From NCBI RefSeq assembly GCF_009650215.1, contig NZ_CP045851.1:1589189-1653188 (forward strand): a stretch of 64,000 nt of DNA. Direction: 5' to 3'. The stretch is from Actinomarinicola tropica. Its GTDB lineage: Bacteria > Actinomycetota > Acidimicrobiia > Acidimicrobiales > SKKL01. The number at the start of each line of letters is the position of its first letter. Within the stretch, counting starts at the first letter, position 1. Position numbers and translations under genes: made by a program. The notes below the pieces were generated by a model. The model made no database searches. It had not been told where the DNA came from and saw only the letters and a list, made by a program, of their open reading frames with translations. Shown here in pieces: positions 26,465-35,476 of this stretch.

Positions 26465-27426
26465 TCGTCGAGCGTCCGGCCGGTGATCATCAGGTACACG
26501 TCCTCGAGCGTGGACCGCCGCACGAGCACCGACGCCGGCGGGTCAGCCAGGCCGTCGACGTGGTGGAGGGTGGCATCGGTGCCGTCGGTGTAGACGAGGA
26601 TGCGCTCGGCCAGCGCCTCGACCCGTTCGCCGGCCCGCAGCTCGGTGAGCTGGTCGACGGCGGTGTCGCGCGCCGTCGGCGACGCGAAGCGCAGCTCGAC
26701 GACCTCGCGCGTCGCGTGCTCCTCGATGAGCTGGCGGGGCGACCCCGCGGCGACGATCCGGCCCCGCTCCATGATGACCAGCCGGTCGCAGAGCTGCTCG
26801 GCCTCGTCGAGGTAGTGGGTGGTGAGGACGAGCGTCGCGCCCTCCCGCTTGAGCTGGTACAGCCGCTCCCAGAGCAGGTGGCGCGCCTGCGGGTCGAGAC
26901 CCGTCGTCGGCTCGTCGAGGAGGATGAGCTCGGGGCGGTTGATGAGGGCCCGGGCGATGGTGAGGCGCCGCTTCATGCCGCCGGACAGCGGATCGACCCT
27001 GTCGTCGCGCCGCTCGGTCAGCTGGGCGAACTCGAGCAGCTGCTCGGCACGCTCGCGGATCGCCGCCCGGGGCAGGTCGAAGTAGCGGCCGTAGATCAGC
27101 AGGTTGTCCCAGACGGTGAGCTCGGTGTCGAGGTTGTCCTCCTGGGGCACCACGCCGAGCCGGGCCCGGATGGCGGGGCCGTCGATCCGGGGGTCCATGC
27201 CGAGCACGGACAGGTCGCCGCCGGAGCGGTCCGACACGCAGCCGATCATGCGCATCGTCGAGCTCTTGCCCGCGCCGTTCGCCCCGAGGAAGCCGAAGGC
27301 CTCGCCCCGCCGCACCTCGACGTCGATGCCGGCCACCGCCGTGAACTCCCCGAACGACTTCGTGAGCTGGCGCGCCGACACGAGCGTGTCGGTGGTCGTC
27401 GCGGCGGCGGTCGTCGTCGTGTCCAC
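26461..27426 (-). CDS. NodI-like ABC transporter ATP-binding protein
   Basis: The 321-residue protein has Walker A GANGAGKS, signature LSGGMKRRLTIARAL, Walker B LILLDEPTTGLDP and switch His in TTHYLDEAEQL. The C-terminal extension is characteristic of NodI/DrrA. The PQEDNLDTELTVWDNL segment is the usual NodI Q-loop. GTG 27426 has TAGGGT 8 nt upstream. It starts a four-gene operon with two permeases and a small membrane protein. Confidence 0.93.
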   Translation of the reverse strand: MDTTTTAAATTTDTLVSARQLTKSFGEFTAVAGIDVEVRRGEAFGFLGANGAGKSSTMRMIGCVSDRSGGDLSVLGMDPRIDGPAIRARLGVVPQEDNLDTELTVWDNLLIYGRYFDLPRAAIRERAEQLLEFAQLTERRDDRVDPLSGGMKRRLTIARALINRPELILLDEPTTGLDPQARHLLWERLYQLKREGATLVLTTHYLDEAEQLCDRLVIMERGRIVAAGSPRQLIEEHATREVVELRFASPTARDTAVDQLTELRAGERVEALAERILVYTDGTDATLHHVDGLADPPASVLVRRSTLEDVYLMITGRTLDE

Positions 27427-27480
27427 GGCGGGCGACCCTACCCAGGCGATCGGGGACCGGCGGATGGGTTGCGGGACGGG

Positions 27481-27705
27481 TCAGGCGCCGCGGCTGGCCT
27501 TGATCTCCGCGCAGGAGGGGCAGACCGGGTACCGCTCGGGATCGCGGGTCGGTGTGAACTTCTTCCCGCAGATCGCCGTGATCTGCTCCCCGGTCACCGC
27601 GGCGCGGGTGATGTCGGCCTTGCGCGCGTAGTGCGCGAACCGGTCGTGGTCGCCGTCGTCGAGATCGGGACGGACCGGGTTCGGGGACAGGGTCGGCTGC
27701 GCCAT
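27481..27705 (-). CDS. DUF3039 protein (actinobacterial zinc-ribbon-like)
   Basis: The 74-residue protein matches the actinobacterial DUF3039 family: RFAHYARKADITRAAVTG, then ICGKKFTPTRDPERYPVC and CPSCAE. The three Cys in ICG and VCPSC likely bind zinc. Function unknown. Leaderless: TAGCCT lies 7 nt before the ATG. Confidence 0.85.
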   Translation of the reverse strand: MAQPTLSPNPVRPDLDDGDHDRFAHYARKADITRAAVTGEQITAICGKKFTPTRDPERYPVCPSCAEIKASRGA

Positions 27706-27712
27706 CGGGGCC

Positions 27713-27718
27713 AGGCTA
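27713..27718 (-). promoter_or_regulatory. Predicted -10 box for the DUF3039 gene
   Basis: TAGCCT on the minus strand, 7 nt upstream of ATG 27705, fits the local leaderless pattern. Confidence 0.5.
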
Positions 27719-27746
27719 GCTGTGGACGTGCGGCGGTCGAACCGCG

Positions 27747-28094
27747 TCAGTCGCGCCCGATGGCCGCCTCCAGCACCCAGGCGACCACCGAGATCACGAG
27801 GGCGGCGAGGAGCGTCCAGCTGAAGCCGTCGATGTCGAGCGTCGAGCTGAGCCAGTCGACCAGCCCGAGCGAGAGCGCGTTCACGACGAGGAGGAAGGCG
27901 CCGAGCGTCAGGATCGTGATCGGCAGCGTGAGGAGGATCAGCACGGGTCGGACGACGGCGTTGACCAGCCCGAGGATCGCCGCCACCCACACGTGGCCCC
28001 AGAACCCGCCGTCGACGTGGACGGCGTCGATGAGCCGGGCGGCCACCGCGATCGACGCGGTCAGCACCGCCCATCGGACGAGGACTCCGCGCAC
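27747..28094 (-). CDS. Phage holin family (YvlD-like) membrane protein
   Basis: The 115-residue protein has four hydrophobic segments, with the conserved GLVNAVVRPVLILLTLPITILTLG (central motif shown in parts: NAVVRPVL, LTLPITILTLG). That is typical of the YvlD/holin-like family of small membrane proteins. Function is not established; relatives are tied to envelope stress. GTG 28094 has GGAGG with 7 nt spacing. It is divergent from the large GGDEF/EAL gene. Confidence 0.88.
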   Translation of the reverse strand: MRGVLVRWAVLTASIAVAARLIDAVHVDGGFWGHVWVAAILGLVNAVVRPVLILLTLPITILTLGAFLLVVNALSLGLVDWLSSTLDIDGFSWTLLAALVISVVAWVLEAAIGRD

Positions 28095-28193
28095 GTCGGC
28101 ACCTCCGGGGTCGGGGTCGGGGCGCCCGTGCGCCCGCCGGTACAGTGCCCTCATCCTGACAGCTGGGGGGCCGATGGAGGGTGTGTGGGCGAC

Positions 28194-30893
28194 ATGAGCG
28201 CGGACGGACCGCAACCGCCGGACGACGGGGCCTCCCGCCGCCTCGCCGCGTCCGAGCAGCGGTTCCGGTCGCTCGTGCACGCGTCGGCCGACGCGGTGCT
28301 GCTCATCCATCCCGACGGCGACGTCGAGTACCTGTCCCCCTTGGCCCACCTCGTCATGGGTGGCGACGGCGCGGCACCGATGCGCGACGGAGGCCTGGTC
28401 CGCAACATCCACCCCGACGACCGCCACGCCGTCATCACCACCTTCCGCGAGGCCTTCGCCGCCGGCCCCGGCAAGCGCTTCACGAACACCCACCGCATCA
28501 AGACCGCGGACGGCGGCTGGATCTGGGTCGAGGTGCGCCTCGTCAACCGCGTCGGCGTCGAGGGGATCGACGCCCTGGTGGTGAGCGCACGCGACGTGAC
28601 GGCGCGGGAGCTCGCCGTCCGCCGGCTCCGGCGTCGGCTCCACGCCGAGGACGTCATGGCACGGATCGCGGCGCGGTTCGTCGACGTGCTCGCCGACGAG
28701 CTGGACGACGCCCTCGACGAGATGCTGGCCGAGCTCGGTGCCTTCGCCCGGGTCGACCGGGCCTGGATCTTCGAGGTGAGCACCGACAGGGCGCTCGTCT
28801 CCAACACCCACGAGTGGTGCGCCCCCGGCATCGCGAGCGAGATCGACGCGCTGAGCGGTCTCCCGGTGGCGGAGCTGCCCGCCTTCGGCGGCTGGCTCGG
28901 GGCCCACGACCCGTTCCTCATCGGCTCGGTCGACGAGATGCCCGACGAGTGGGCAGCCGAGCGCGAGATCCTCGCCGACCAGGGCATCCGCTCGATCGCG
29001 GGGGTCGGGATCTTCGTCGCCGGCGAGCTCATCGGCATGATGGGTCTCGACGCCGTCACCGAGGAGCGCCGGTTCACCGACTCCGACCTGTGGGTGCTGC
29101 GCTCGACCGCCGACGTCTGCGGCGCCGCGCTGCGGCGGTGCGCGGCCGAGCGGGAGCTGGCGGCCAGCGAGGAGCGCTTCCGGGCGATGATCCACAACGC
29201 CACCGACGGCGTGCGCCTGGTGGACCGCGACCTCCGGACGGTGTTCGCCAGCCCGGCGGTGACCACGATCACCGGGTACAGCATCGAGGAGATCAGCGAT
29301 CCGGGGGTGCGGACGGCCTTCGTCCACCCCGACGACCGGGCGATGCTGGAGCGCAGCCGCGCCGATGCGCTCGCCCGGCCCGGCGAGACGGTGCACTGCA
29401 CGTACCGGGCACGCCACCGCGACGGCCACTGGATCGACATCGAGGAGGCGATGACCAACCTCCTCGACGACCCTGCGGTCCGGGGCGTGGTCGCCAACAT
29501 GCGCGACGTCACCGCCGTCCGCCGCCACGAGGCCGAGCTGATGGCCCAGGCCCGCCGCGACCCCCTCACCGACCTGCCCAACCGGCGGCTCTTCGACGAG
29601 CTCGTCGATGCCGCCCTGGCTCGCATCCGGCGCACCGGAGCGCAGCTCGCGCTCATGTACCTCGACCTCGACCGCTTCAAGCTGGTGAACGACTCGTTCG
29701 GCCACCACGTCGGCGACGCCCTGATCGTCGAGGCCGCCGACCGCCTGCGCGCCGCGGTCCGTGGCGGCGACGTCGTCGCGCGGCTGAGCGGCGACGAGTT
29801 CGCGGTGCTCTGCGAGCCGGTCGACGGCGAGACCGAGGCGCTGAGCATCGCCGGGCGCATCCTCGAGGCGTTCCGGGAGCCGTTCACCATCGGGCACAGC
29901 ACGATCTACTCGACGGCGAGCGTCGGGATCGTCCTGTCCGACGACGGGCACGACGAGCGGGCCGGGCTCCTGCGGGACGCCGATGCCGCGATGTACTCGG
30001 CGAAGTCGGCCGGACGGAACCGCTCGGCGGTCTTCTCCGGCACGCTCGTCGCCATCGCCCGGGAGCGGCTCGAGGTGGAGGTCGGCCTCCGCTCGGCGGT
30101 CCCCGAGAACCAGCTGCAGCTGCTCTACCAGCCCATCGTGCACCTGCCGACGGGGCGCATCACCGGCGCGGAGGCGCTGCTGCGGTGGCACCACCCGGAG
30201 CGGGGCCTGCTCACGCCCGCGGCGTTCCTCGACGTCGCGGAGGAGACCGGCATGATCGTGCCGATCGGCCAGTGGGTGCTCGGGGAGGCGTGCCGCCAGC
30301 TCGCGGCGTGGGACGCCGCGGGGCACCCGGCCGACGTCGACCTGCACGTGAACGTGTCGGTGCGGCAGCTCGTCGAGGGCGGCATCGCCTCGGCGGCCCG
30401 GGAGGCGCTCTCGGCCTCCGGCGTCGCCGCCGAGCGGCTGTGCATCGAGATCACCGAGAGCGCGCTGCTCGCCGGCGACGACGCCACCTCCGAGCTCGGC
30501 GCGGTCCACGAGTGCGGCGTCCGGCTGGCCCTCGACGACTTCGGCACCGGCCACTCGTCGCTCTCCTACCTGCGCCAGCTCGAGGTCGACGTGTTGAAGA
30601 TCGACCGCTCCTTCATCGACGGCGTCGGTACCGATGAGCACGACACGGCGATCGTCTCGGCGATCGTGCGGCTCGCCGAGACGCTCGGCCTCACCGCCGT
30701 GGGGGAGGGGGTCGAGGACGAGGCCCAGGCCCAGGCCCTCCGGGACCTCGGGTGCGACCAGGCCCAGGGGTTCTGGTGCGCACCGCCGCTCGACGCCGCG
30801 TCGTACGAGACGCTGCTGCGGCGCCAGGCCGACGGCGAGCCGGTCGTGGCGTGCGGCGGGCTCGCCCCCGGCCAGGTGCCGGCCGTCCGCTGA
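28194..30893 (+). CDS. PAS-GAF-PAS-GGDEF-EAL cyclic-di-GMP signalling protein
   Basis: The 899-residue soluble protein has a PAS domain (residues about 15-140), a GAF-like domain (about 150-320), a second PAS (about 325-445), GGDEF (about 450-615) and EAL (about 625-885). The cyclase motif is LSGDEFAVL, i.e. SGDEF, with an RGGD I-site five residues before. The phosphodiesterase residues are intact: GAEALLRW, HVNVSVRQL, IEITESALL, LDDFGTGHSSL, VLKIDRSF, GEGVEDEAQ, AQGFWCAPP. Both activities are possible. ATG 28194 was taken as the start with GGAGGG 12 nt upstream; GTG 28185 is an alternative. TACAGT at 28141-28146 may be the -10 box. Confidence 0.92.
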   Translation: MSADGPQPPDDGASRRLAASEQRFRSLVHASADAVLLIHPDGDVEYLSPLAHLVMGGDGAAPMRDGGLVRNIHPDDRHAVITTFREAFAAGPGKRFTNTHRIKTADGGWIWVEVRLVNRVGVEGIDALVVSARDVTARELAVRRLRRRLHAEDVMARIAARFVDVLADELDDALDEMLAELGAFARVDRAWIFEVSTDRALVSNTHEWCAPGIASEIDALSGLPVAELPAFGGWLGAHDPFLIGSVDEMPDEWAAEREILADQGIRSIAGVGIFVAGELIGMMGLDAVTEERRFTDSDLWVLRSTADVCGAALRRCAAERELAASEERFRAMIHNATDGVRLVDRDLRTVFASPAVTTITGYSIEEISDPGVRTAFVHPDDRAMLERSRADALARPGETVHCTYRARHRDGHWIDIEEAMTNLLDDPAVRGVVANMRDVTAVRRHEAELMAQARRDPLTDLPNRRLFDELVDAALARIRRTGAQLALMYLDLDRFKLVNDSFGHHVGDALIVEAADRLRAAVRGGDVVARLSGDEFAVLCEPVDGETEALSIAGRILEAFREPFTIGHSTIYSTASVGIVLSDDGHDERAGLLRDADAAMYSAKSAGRNRSAVFSGTLVAIARERLEVEVGLRSAVPENQLQLLYQPIVHLPTGRITGAEALLRWHHPERGLLTPAAFLDVAEETGMIVPIGQWVLGEACRQLAAWDAAGHPADVDLHVNVSVRQLVEGGIASAAREALSASGVAAERLCIEITESALLAGDDATSELGAVHECGVRLALDDFGTGHSSLSYLRQLEVDVLKIDRSFIDGVGTDEHDTAIVSAIVRLAETLGLTAVGEGVEDEAQAQALRDLGCDQAQGFWCAPPLDAASYETLLRRQADGEPVVACGGLAPGQVPAVR

Positions 30894-30913
30894 GCACGGC
30901 GATGCGCCGGCGG

Positions 30914-30919
30914 TAGCAT
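30914..30919 (+). promoter_or_regulatory. Predicted -10 box (TAGCAT) for tdk
   Basis: TAGCAT lies 8 nt before ATG 30928, within the short gap after the GGDEF/EAL stop. This gives thymidine kinase its own promoter. Confidence 0.5.
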
Positions 30920-30927
30920 CCCGGGCG

Positions 30928-31542
30928 ATGGCCGAGCTGATCTTCTACTTCGGCACGATGGGCTCGGGGAAGAGCACGCTCGCGCTCCAGATCCACCACA
31001 ACCTGGCCAACAGCGGCCAGAACGGGCTCCTGCTGACCCAGCTCGACCGCGCCGCCTCCGCGGTGTCGAGCCGACTCGGCGTCTCGGAGCCGGCCATCGA
31101 GGTCCACCCCGGCCTCGACCTCTACCGGCTGGCCGACGACGTCATCGCCGAGCACGGATCGCTCGAGTACCTCGTCTGCGACGAGGCGCAGTTCTACCGA
31201 CCGGCGCAGATCGACCAGCTCGCCGAGGTCGTCGACCTCCTCGATGCCGACGTCTACGCCTTCGGCCTCCTCACCGACTTCCGCGGGCGGCTGTTCGAGG
31301 GCACGTCGCGGCTGCTCGAGCTCGCGGACCAGCGCCAGGAGCTGCAGGTCGAGGCGCGCTGCTGGTGCACGCGGCGCGCCACCCACAACGCCCGGCTGGT
31401 CGACGGCAAGCAGGTCTACGAGGGCGAGATCGTCGTGGTCGGCGACACCGGCGGGCATGAGGAGGGCTTCGAGGGCGCCGACGCCGAGGTCACCTACGAG
31501 CTGCTCTGCCGGCGCCACTGGAACCAGGCCCGCCTCACCTGA
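30928..31542 (+). CDS. tdk: Thymidine kinase
   Basis: The 204-residue protein has the type II thymidine kinase pattern: P-loop GTMGSGKST, DEAQF (Walker B-like), FGLLTDFRG, a Cys-x-Cys motif CWCTRRATHNAR and a C-terminal LLCRRHW. The zinc-type Cys pattern is partly reduced (CWC... CRRHW). It phosphorylates thymidine to dTMP in the salvage pathway. The length is normal. It lies between the GGDEF/EAL gene and carD. Confidence 0.93.
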   Translation: MAELIFYFGTMGSGKSTLALQIHHNLANSGQNGLLLTQLDRAASAVSSRLGVSEPAIEVHPGLDLYRLADDVIAEHGSLEYLVCDEAQFYRPAQIDQLAEVVDLLDADVYAFGLLTDFRGRLFEGTSRLLELADQRQELQVEARCWCTRRATHNARLVDGKQVYEGEIVVVGDTGGHEEGFEGADAEVTYELLCRRHWNQARLT

Positions 31543-31622
31543 TCGATGCGGGCGACCCGGCTCGCGTCTGCCATCCTTGACCGGGGTCTCGAACCCTCCC
31601 CGGCGTCACTCCAGGAGTCACA

Positions 31623-32102
31623 TTGTCGTTCAAGCCCGGCGATCGAGTCGTCTACCCGCACCACGGCGCGGCCGTGATCGAGCGCAAGGAGAAGCGGACC
31701 GCGTTCGGCGAGGAGACGGAGTACCTCGTGCTCCGGATGGCCCACGGCGACCTCACCCTGTCGGTTCCGGCCGACAAGGCCGAGGAGGTCGGCATGCGCC
31801 CGCCGATCAGCCAGGAGGACGTGGAGGATCTCTTCGAGCTCCTGCGGAAGAAGGACGTGCGCGAGCCGTCGAACTGGAGCCGACGCTTCAAGAACCACCA
31901 GGAGAAGCTGAAGTCGGGCGACGTCTACCAGGTGGCCGAGGTCGTGCGGAACCTGGCCCTGCGCGAGGCGGCGAAGGGCCTCTCGGCCGGCGAGAAGTCG
32001 ATGCTCGTGCGGGCCCGCGGGGTCCTCGTGTCCGAGCTGAGCTTCGCCCTCGACGTCTCCGAGGACGAGGCCCTCGATCGGGTCAACGAGGTGCTCAGCT
32101 AG
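31623..32102 (+). CDS. carD: CarD family transcriptional regulator
   Basis: The 159-residue protein has the CarD N-terminal RNA polymerase-binding Tudor-like domain (FKPGDRVVYPHHGAAVIE) and the C-terminal DNA-binding helical domain with LALREAAKGLSAGEKSML and ending in ALDRVNEVL. CarD binds RNA polymerase beta and stabilises open promoter complexes. It is essential in mycobacteria. The start is TTG 31623, with AGGAG 5 nt upstream. The gene converges with the alpha/beta hydrolase. Confidence 0.95.
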   Translation: MSFKPGDRVVYPHHGAAVIERKEKRTAFGEETEYLVLRMAHGDLTLSVPADKAEEVGMRPPISQEDVEDLFELLRKKDVREPSNWSRRFKNHQEKLKSGDVYQVAEVVRNLALREAAKGLSAGEKSMLVRARGVLVSELSFALDVSEDEALDRVNEVLS

Positions 32103-32109
32103 CAGGTGC

Positions 32110-32997
32110 TCAGGCGCCGGCGATCTCGCTCCGGCGCTCGTCGGCGAGCGCCGTGCGGGCCGCCTCGGCCACGCCCACGACGTTGGTCATGATCTCGCCG
32201 AACCGGTCGGGGTCCTCGAGGAGCCAGCCGTGGCTGCCCGACACGACCTCCGGGTCGCGCCCGATGGCCGCCACCATGGCGTCCATCGACGCCGCGGGCA
32301 GCACCTTGTCCTCGTCGCCCCACAGCACCACCACCGGCAGCTGGCGGCGACGCAGCTCCTCGAGCTCGGCGAGCAGGTTCGCGGCGCCCGCCATGCGCCC
32401 CACGCGGATGAAGCCGAGCGGGTCGCGCAGGAGGTTCCGGGCCATGTCCCGCAGGATGACGGGGACGACGGCACGGAACGTGCGGGGCCCGGCGACGTCG
32501 TAGGGGAAGTGCAGCCCCCAGTCCCAGAGCGGACGATCGGCGAGGTGCCGGGCGTCGGCGCCGGGGCGGGCCGACGCCTTCCAGACCGAGCCGCCGATCG
32601 AGTTGACGAGGACGAGCAGCTCGAGGTCGTCGCCGTGCTCGTGGGCCGTGACGACGGCGACGCCGCCGCCGAAGGAGTGCCCGCCCAGGTACCACGGACC
32701 CTCGATGCCGATCGCGGTGCGGAAGTCGTCGACCCACCGGGCGTAGCCCTCGAGGCTGAACTCGTCGCCGGGGAGGGCAGCGGTGCCGCCGAACCCGGGC
32801 AGCGAGGGGGCGATCACCCGGACGCCGAGTCGGGCCAGGCGACCGAGGGCGCGCTTGTAGGTGCGGTCGCTCAGCCCCCACCCGTGGAGGAACAGGAACG
32901 GGGTGCCGCGGCCGGCGTCGCCGTAGGTCGCGCGCCGGCCCTGGACCTCGATCTCCGACCACTTGAGGTGCCAGTCCGGCGTCCCCCGACGTCCCAC
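32110..32997 (-). CDS. Alpha/beta-hydrolase
   Basis: The 295-residue protein has the fold's elements: LFLHGWGLSD (oxyanion region), nucleophile elbow GGHSFGGGVA with Ser, LWGDEDKVLP (Asp) and SGSHGWLLEDP (His). It lacks a signal peptide. Substrate unknown. TAGCGT 6 nt upstream of GTG 32997 suggests a leaderless start. It is divergent from the PAS-GGDEF gene. Confidence 0.88.
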   Translation of the reverse strand: MGRRGTPDWHLKWSEIEVQGRRATYGDAGRGTPFLFLHGWGLSDRTYKRALGRLARLGVRVIAPSLPGFGGTAALPGDEFSLEGYARWVDDFRTAIGIEGPWYLGGHSFGGGVAVVTAHEHGDDLELLVLVNSIGGSVWKASARPGADARHLADRPLWDWGLHFPYDVAGPRTFRAVVPVILRDMARNLLRDPLGFIRVGRMAGAANLLAELEELRRRQLPVVVLWGDEDKVLPAASMDAMVAAIGRDPEVVSGSHGWLLEDPDRFGEIMTNVVGVAEAARTALADERRSEIAGA

Positions 32998-33003
32998 GAC
33001 CGC

Positions 33004-33009
33004 ACGCTA
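33004..33009 (-). promoter_or_regulatory. Predicted -10 box for the alpha/beta-hydrolase gene
   Basis: TAGCGT on the minus strand lies exactly 6 nt before GTG 32997, matching the leaderless arrangement. Confidence 0.55.
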
Positions 33010-33066
33010 CCAGCGGGGGGCCGAGGACCTGCTTCATCCGGAGCCGTCGGATGCCGATGGGAGTCC

Positions 33067-34344
33067 ATGGACGCCGAGGAGCAGGAGCGCGCCCCGAGCG
33101 CCCCCGACGTGGACGCCACGGTCCTCCTCGACGCCCTGCCGGACCCGGTGGTGGTCATCGGGACCGACGCCACGCTGCGGTGGGCCAACGCCGCGGCCGA
33201 GGCCGCCTTCGGTTGGCGCCGGGTGGAGTGGCTCGGGCGCGACCTGTCCGAGCTCGTGCACCCCGACGACCTGTCGACGGCCCTCCTGGCGCTCGAGAGC
33301 GTCCAGGGCAAGCCGATCGGGGAGCTGATGGAGATCCGCGTGGCCGACGCCACGGGCACCTACCGGCGCGTCGAGCTGCGTGGCCGTGCAGCGGTGCAGC
33401 TGCCCGGCACCGGCGGCGTCGTGCTCAGCGTCCGCGACGTGACCGATCGGCGACGATGGGAGCTGGCCGCCGGTGACCACACGGCGCTCGCCGCCGTGCT
33501 CGACGCCCTGCCGACGATCGCCCTCGTCCTCACCCCGGACGGCCGGATCCGCTCGACGAACCGCGCCTTCACCCGGATGCTGGGCCACCCCCTGGACGAC
33601 GTCGTGGGTCGACCGCTCACCGACTTCGTCACCATCGCCTCCACGCTCGTGCTCAGCGACCAGCTGCTCGTCGTGGCCGACGGGAGCGGGCGGGTCTCTT
33701 TCGAGGTCGAGATGCTGGCGGCGGACGGGTCGACCAGGCCGACGAGCCTGACGATCGTCGACCTGGTCGACGACGGGGCGGTCGACGGACTCGTCGCCAC
33801 GGCCACCGACATCACCGAGCTCGTCGACGCCAGGGAGCGGTTGCGCCACGCCGCGACCCACGACGACCTGACCGGCCTGCCGAACCGCCCGTCGATCGCC
33901 CAGCACCTCCGCGCGGCGCTCGCGGACGCCGAGGCCGACGGGGGCACCGTCGGCGTCGTGCTCGTCGACGTCGACCGCTTCAAGGCGATCAACGACCGCC
34001 ACGGCCACATGGTGGGCGACGCCGTCCTGGTGGAGATCGCGGCGCGCCTCCACGACGCGGCGCGCGACGCCGGCCTCGTGGGCCGGCTCGGGAGTGACGA
34101 GTTCGTCGTCGTGTGCCCGGGGGCGACCGCCGACGGCGTCGAGCGGGTGATCGACATGCTCCACTGGGCCATGCGCACGCCGATCGAGGTGGCGGTCGAC
34201 CGCGCCGGCGTGTCGGTCCAGATCCGCGTGGGGGTGTCGGCAGGCTCGGTCCTCGGCGCGCCGGGCGAGGACCCCGACGAGCTGCTCGCCCGGGTCGACG
34301 CGTCGATGTACCGCTCGAAGCTGCGGCGCCGCGCCAAGCGGTGA
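33067..34344 (+). CDS. PAS-PAS-GGDEF diguanylate cyclase-like protein
   Basis: The 425-residue protein has two PAS domains (residues about 15-130 and 140-255) and a C-terminal GGDEF domain (about 260-420). The cyclase motif is LGSDEFVVV, so GSDEF instead of GGDEF. The I-site position reads RDAG, so the RxxD feedback site is missing. The second Gly-to-Ser change may reduce activity, so a sensor role is equally possible. No EAL domain or membrane segment is present. It is the third GGDEF-containing protein in the window. Confidence 0.88.
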   Translation: MDAEEQERAPSAPDVDATVLLDALPDPVVVIGTDATLRWANAAAEAAFGWRRVEWLGRDLSELVHPDDLSTALLALESVQGKPIGELMEIRVADATGTYRRVELRGRAAVQLPGTGGVVLSVRDVTDRRRWELAAGDHTALAAVLDALPTIALVLTPDGRIRSTNRAFTRMLGHPLDDVVGRPLTDFVTIASTLVLSDQLLVVADGSGRVSFEVEMLAADGSTRPTSLTIVDLVDDGAVDGLVATATDITELVDARERLRHAATHDDLTGLPNRPSIAQHLRAALADAEADGGTVGVVLVDVDRFKAINDRHGHMVGDAVLVEIAARLHDAARDAGLVGRLGSDEFVVVCPGATADGVERVIDMLHWAMRTPIEVAVDRAGVSVQIRVGVSAGSVLGAPGEDPDELLARVDASMYRSKLRRRAKR

Positions 34345-34363
34345 GCCGCCGCGCCGTGGTTGC

Positions 34364-34369
34364 TACGGT
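34364..34369 (+). promoter_or_regulatory. Predicted -10 box (TACGGT)
   Basis: TACGGT lies 6 nt before GTG 34376, consistent with leaderless transcription of the 84-residue gene. Confidence 0.55.
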
Positions 34370-34375
34370 CGCCGG

Positions 34376-34630
34376 GTGATCACCTACACCGTGTTCGACC
34401 CGGACGACGGGTCCGGCATCACCTATCGCTGGTACGGCGGGGACGACACCTCGGTGTACGTCCACAACCACGGGGCGGAGGTCGACGCGTTCGTCCTCGC
34501 CGAGGACGTCGTCCCGTCCCCGGACTCGGTGGCGGCGGCCGTGGCGACCCACCACGCCGATCACCGCTCCTACCCCGAGGAGCCCGACGACTCGCCCGTG
34601 GACCTCGGGCTCGACCTCCAGATCGACTGA
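34376..34630 (+). CDS. Small acidic hypothetical protein
   Basis: The 84-residue protein is acidic, with a beta-like N-terminal part (YTVFDPDDGSGITYRWYGG) and an Asp/Glu-rich C-terminus. No family was recognised. It has its own leaderless-type promoter and ends 5 nt from the convergent SDR gene. Codon use is like that of its neighbours, which supports it as a real gene. Confidence 0.6.
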   Translation: MITYTVFDPDDGSGITYRWYGGDDTSVYVHNHGAEVDAFVLAEDVVPSPDSVAAAVATHHADHRSYPEEPDDSPVDLGLDLQID

Positions 34631-34635
34631 CCCGG

Positions 34636-35412
34636 CTACTTCGTCGTGGCGATCCCGCCGTCGACGGGGATGACGGTGCCCGTGAGGTAGGACCCGGCGC
34701 GGCTGGCGAGGAAGATCGCGGCGCCGGCCATGTCGTCGGGCCGCCCGATGCGGCGGAGCGGGGCGCTCCGTGCGATGGCGTCGCCCGCGGCCTCGAGCGT
34801 GGCCGCCATCATCTTCGACTCGAACGGCCCCGGTGCGATGGCGTTGACCGTGACGTGCTGGGGCGCGAGGTGGAGGGCGAGCACCTTCGTCATGTGGTGC
34901 ACGGCGGCCTTCGACGCCGAGTAGGAGTACGTCTCGAGCCGGGGCACCTGGATGCCGTCGATCGAGCCGATGTTGATGACGCGGGCCGGGTCGTCGTGGG
35001 TGCCGGCGGCGGCGAGGAGCGGGACGAGGAACTTCGTGAGGTGGAAGACGCCCTTCACGTTCAGGTCGAGCACCCGGTTCCAGGCCGCGTCGTCGAACTC
35101 GGCGAGCGGGGCGCCCCAGTTGGCGCCGGCGTTGTTGACGAGGACGTCGAGGGAGCCCTCGCGCTCGGCCAGGGCGTCGGCGAGCCGGCGGCACTCCGCC
35201 TCGGTGGAGAGGTCGGCGGGGAGCGAGCGGCAGGTGCCGCGTGAGGACAGCTCGGCCGCGACCTCGTCGCAGACCTCGGCCTTGCGCGACGAGATGTAGA
35301 CGGTGGCGCCGGCGTCGACGAAGCCCTCGGCGATCATCCGCCCGATCCCGCGGCTGCCGCCGGTGACGAGCGCGGTCTTGCCCTCGATGGAGAACAGGTC
35401 GGACACGGTCAT
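34636..35412 (-). CDS. Short-chain dehydrogenase/reductase (SDR)
   Basis: The 258-residue protein is a classical SDR. The cofactor motif is TGGSRGIGR near residue 18. NNAG is followed by the catalytic Ser in NIGSIDG, and the Tyr/Lys pair in YSYSASKAAV. The motif AIAPGPF follows. Residues after the second strand (SSRKAEV) hint at NADP(H). The substrate is not evident. A likely operator and divergent promoters lie upstream. Confidence 0.93.
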   Translation of the reverse strand: MTVSDLFSIEGKTALVTGGSRGIGRMIAEGFVDAGATVYISSRKAEVCDEVAAELSSRGTCRSLPADLSTEAECRRLADALAEREGSLDVLVNNAGANWGAPLAEFDDAAWNRVLDLNVKGVFHLTKFLVPLLAAAGTHDDPARVINIGSIDGIQVPRLETYSYSASKAAVHHMTKVLALHLAPQHVTVNAIAPGPFESKMMAATLEAAGDAIARSAPLRRIGRPDDMAGAAIFLASRAGSYLTGTVIPVDGGIATTK

Positions 35413-35476
35413 GAGGGTCTCCAGCGAGTCGGGCGACGACGGACGGGTGCCGACGCTACTGCAGCCGGACGGGTCA

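Noticed and set aside
27747-30641. Minus-strand frame of about 960 codons opposite the PAS-GAF-GGDEF-EAL gene
   Set aside because: Only the last 115 codons (27747-28094) form a real holin-like gene with a ribosome-binding site. The rest is antisense to a conserved protein.
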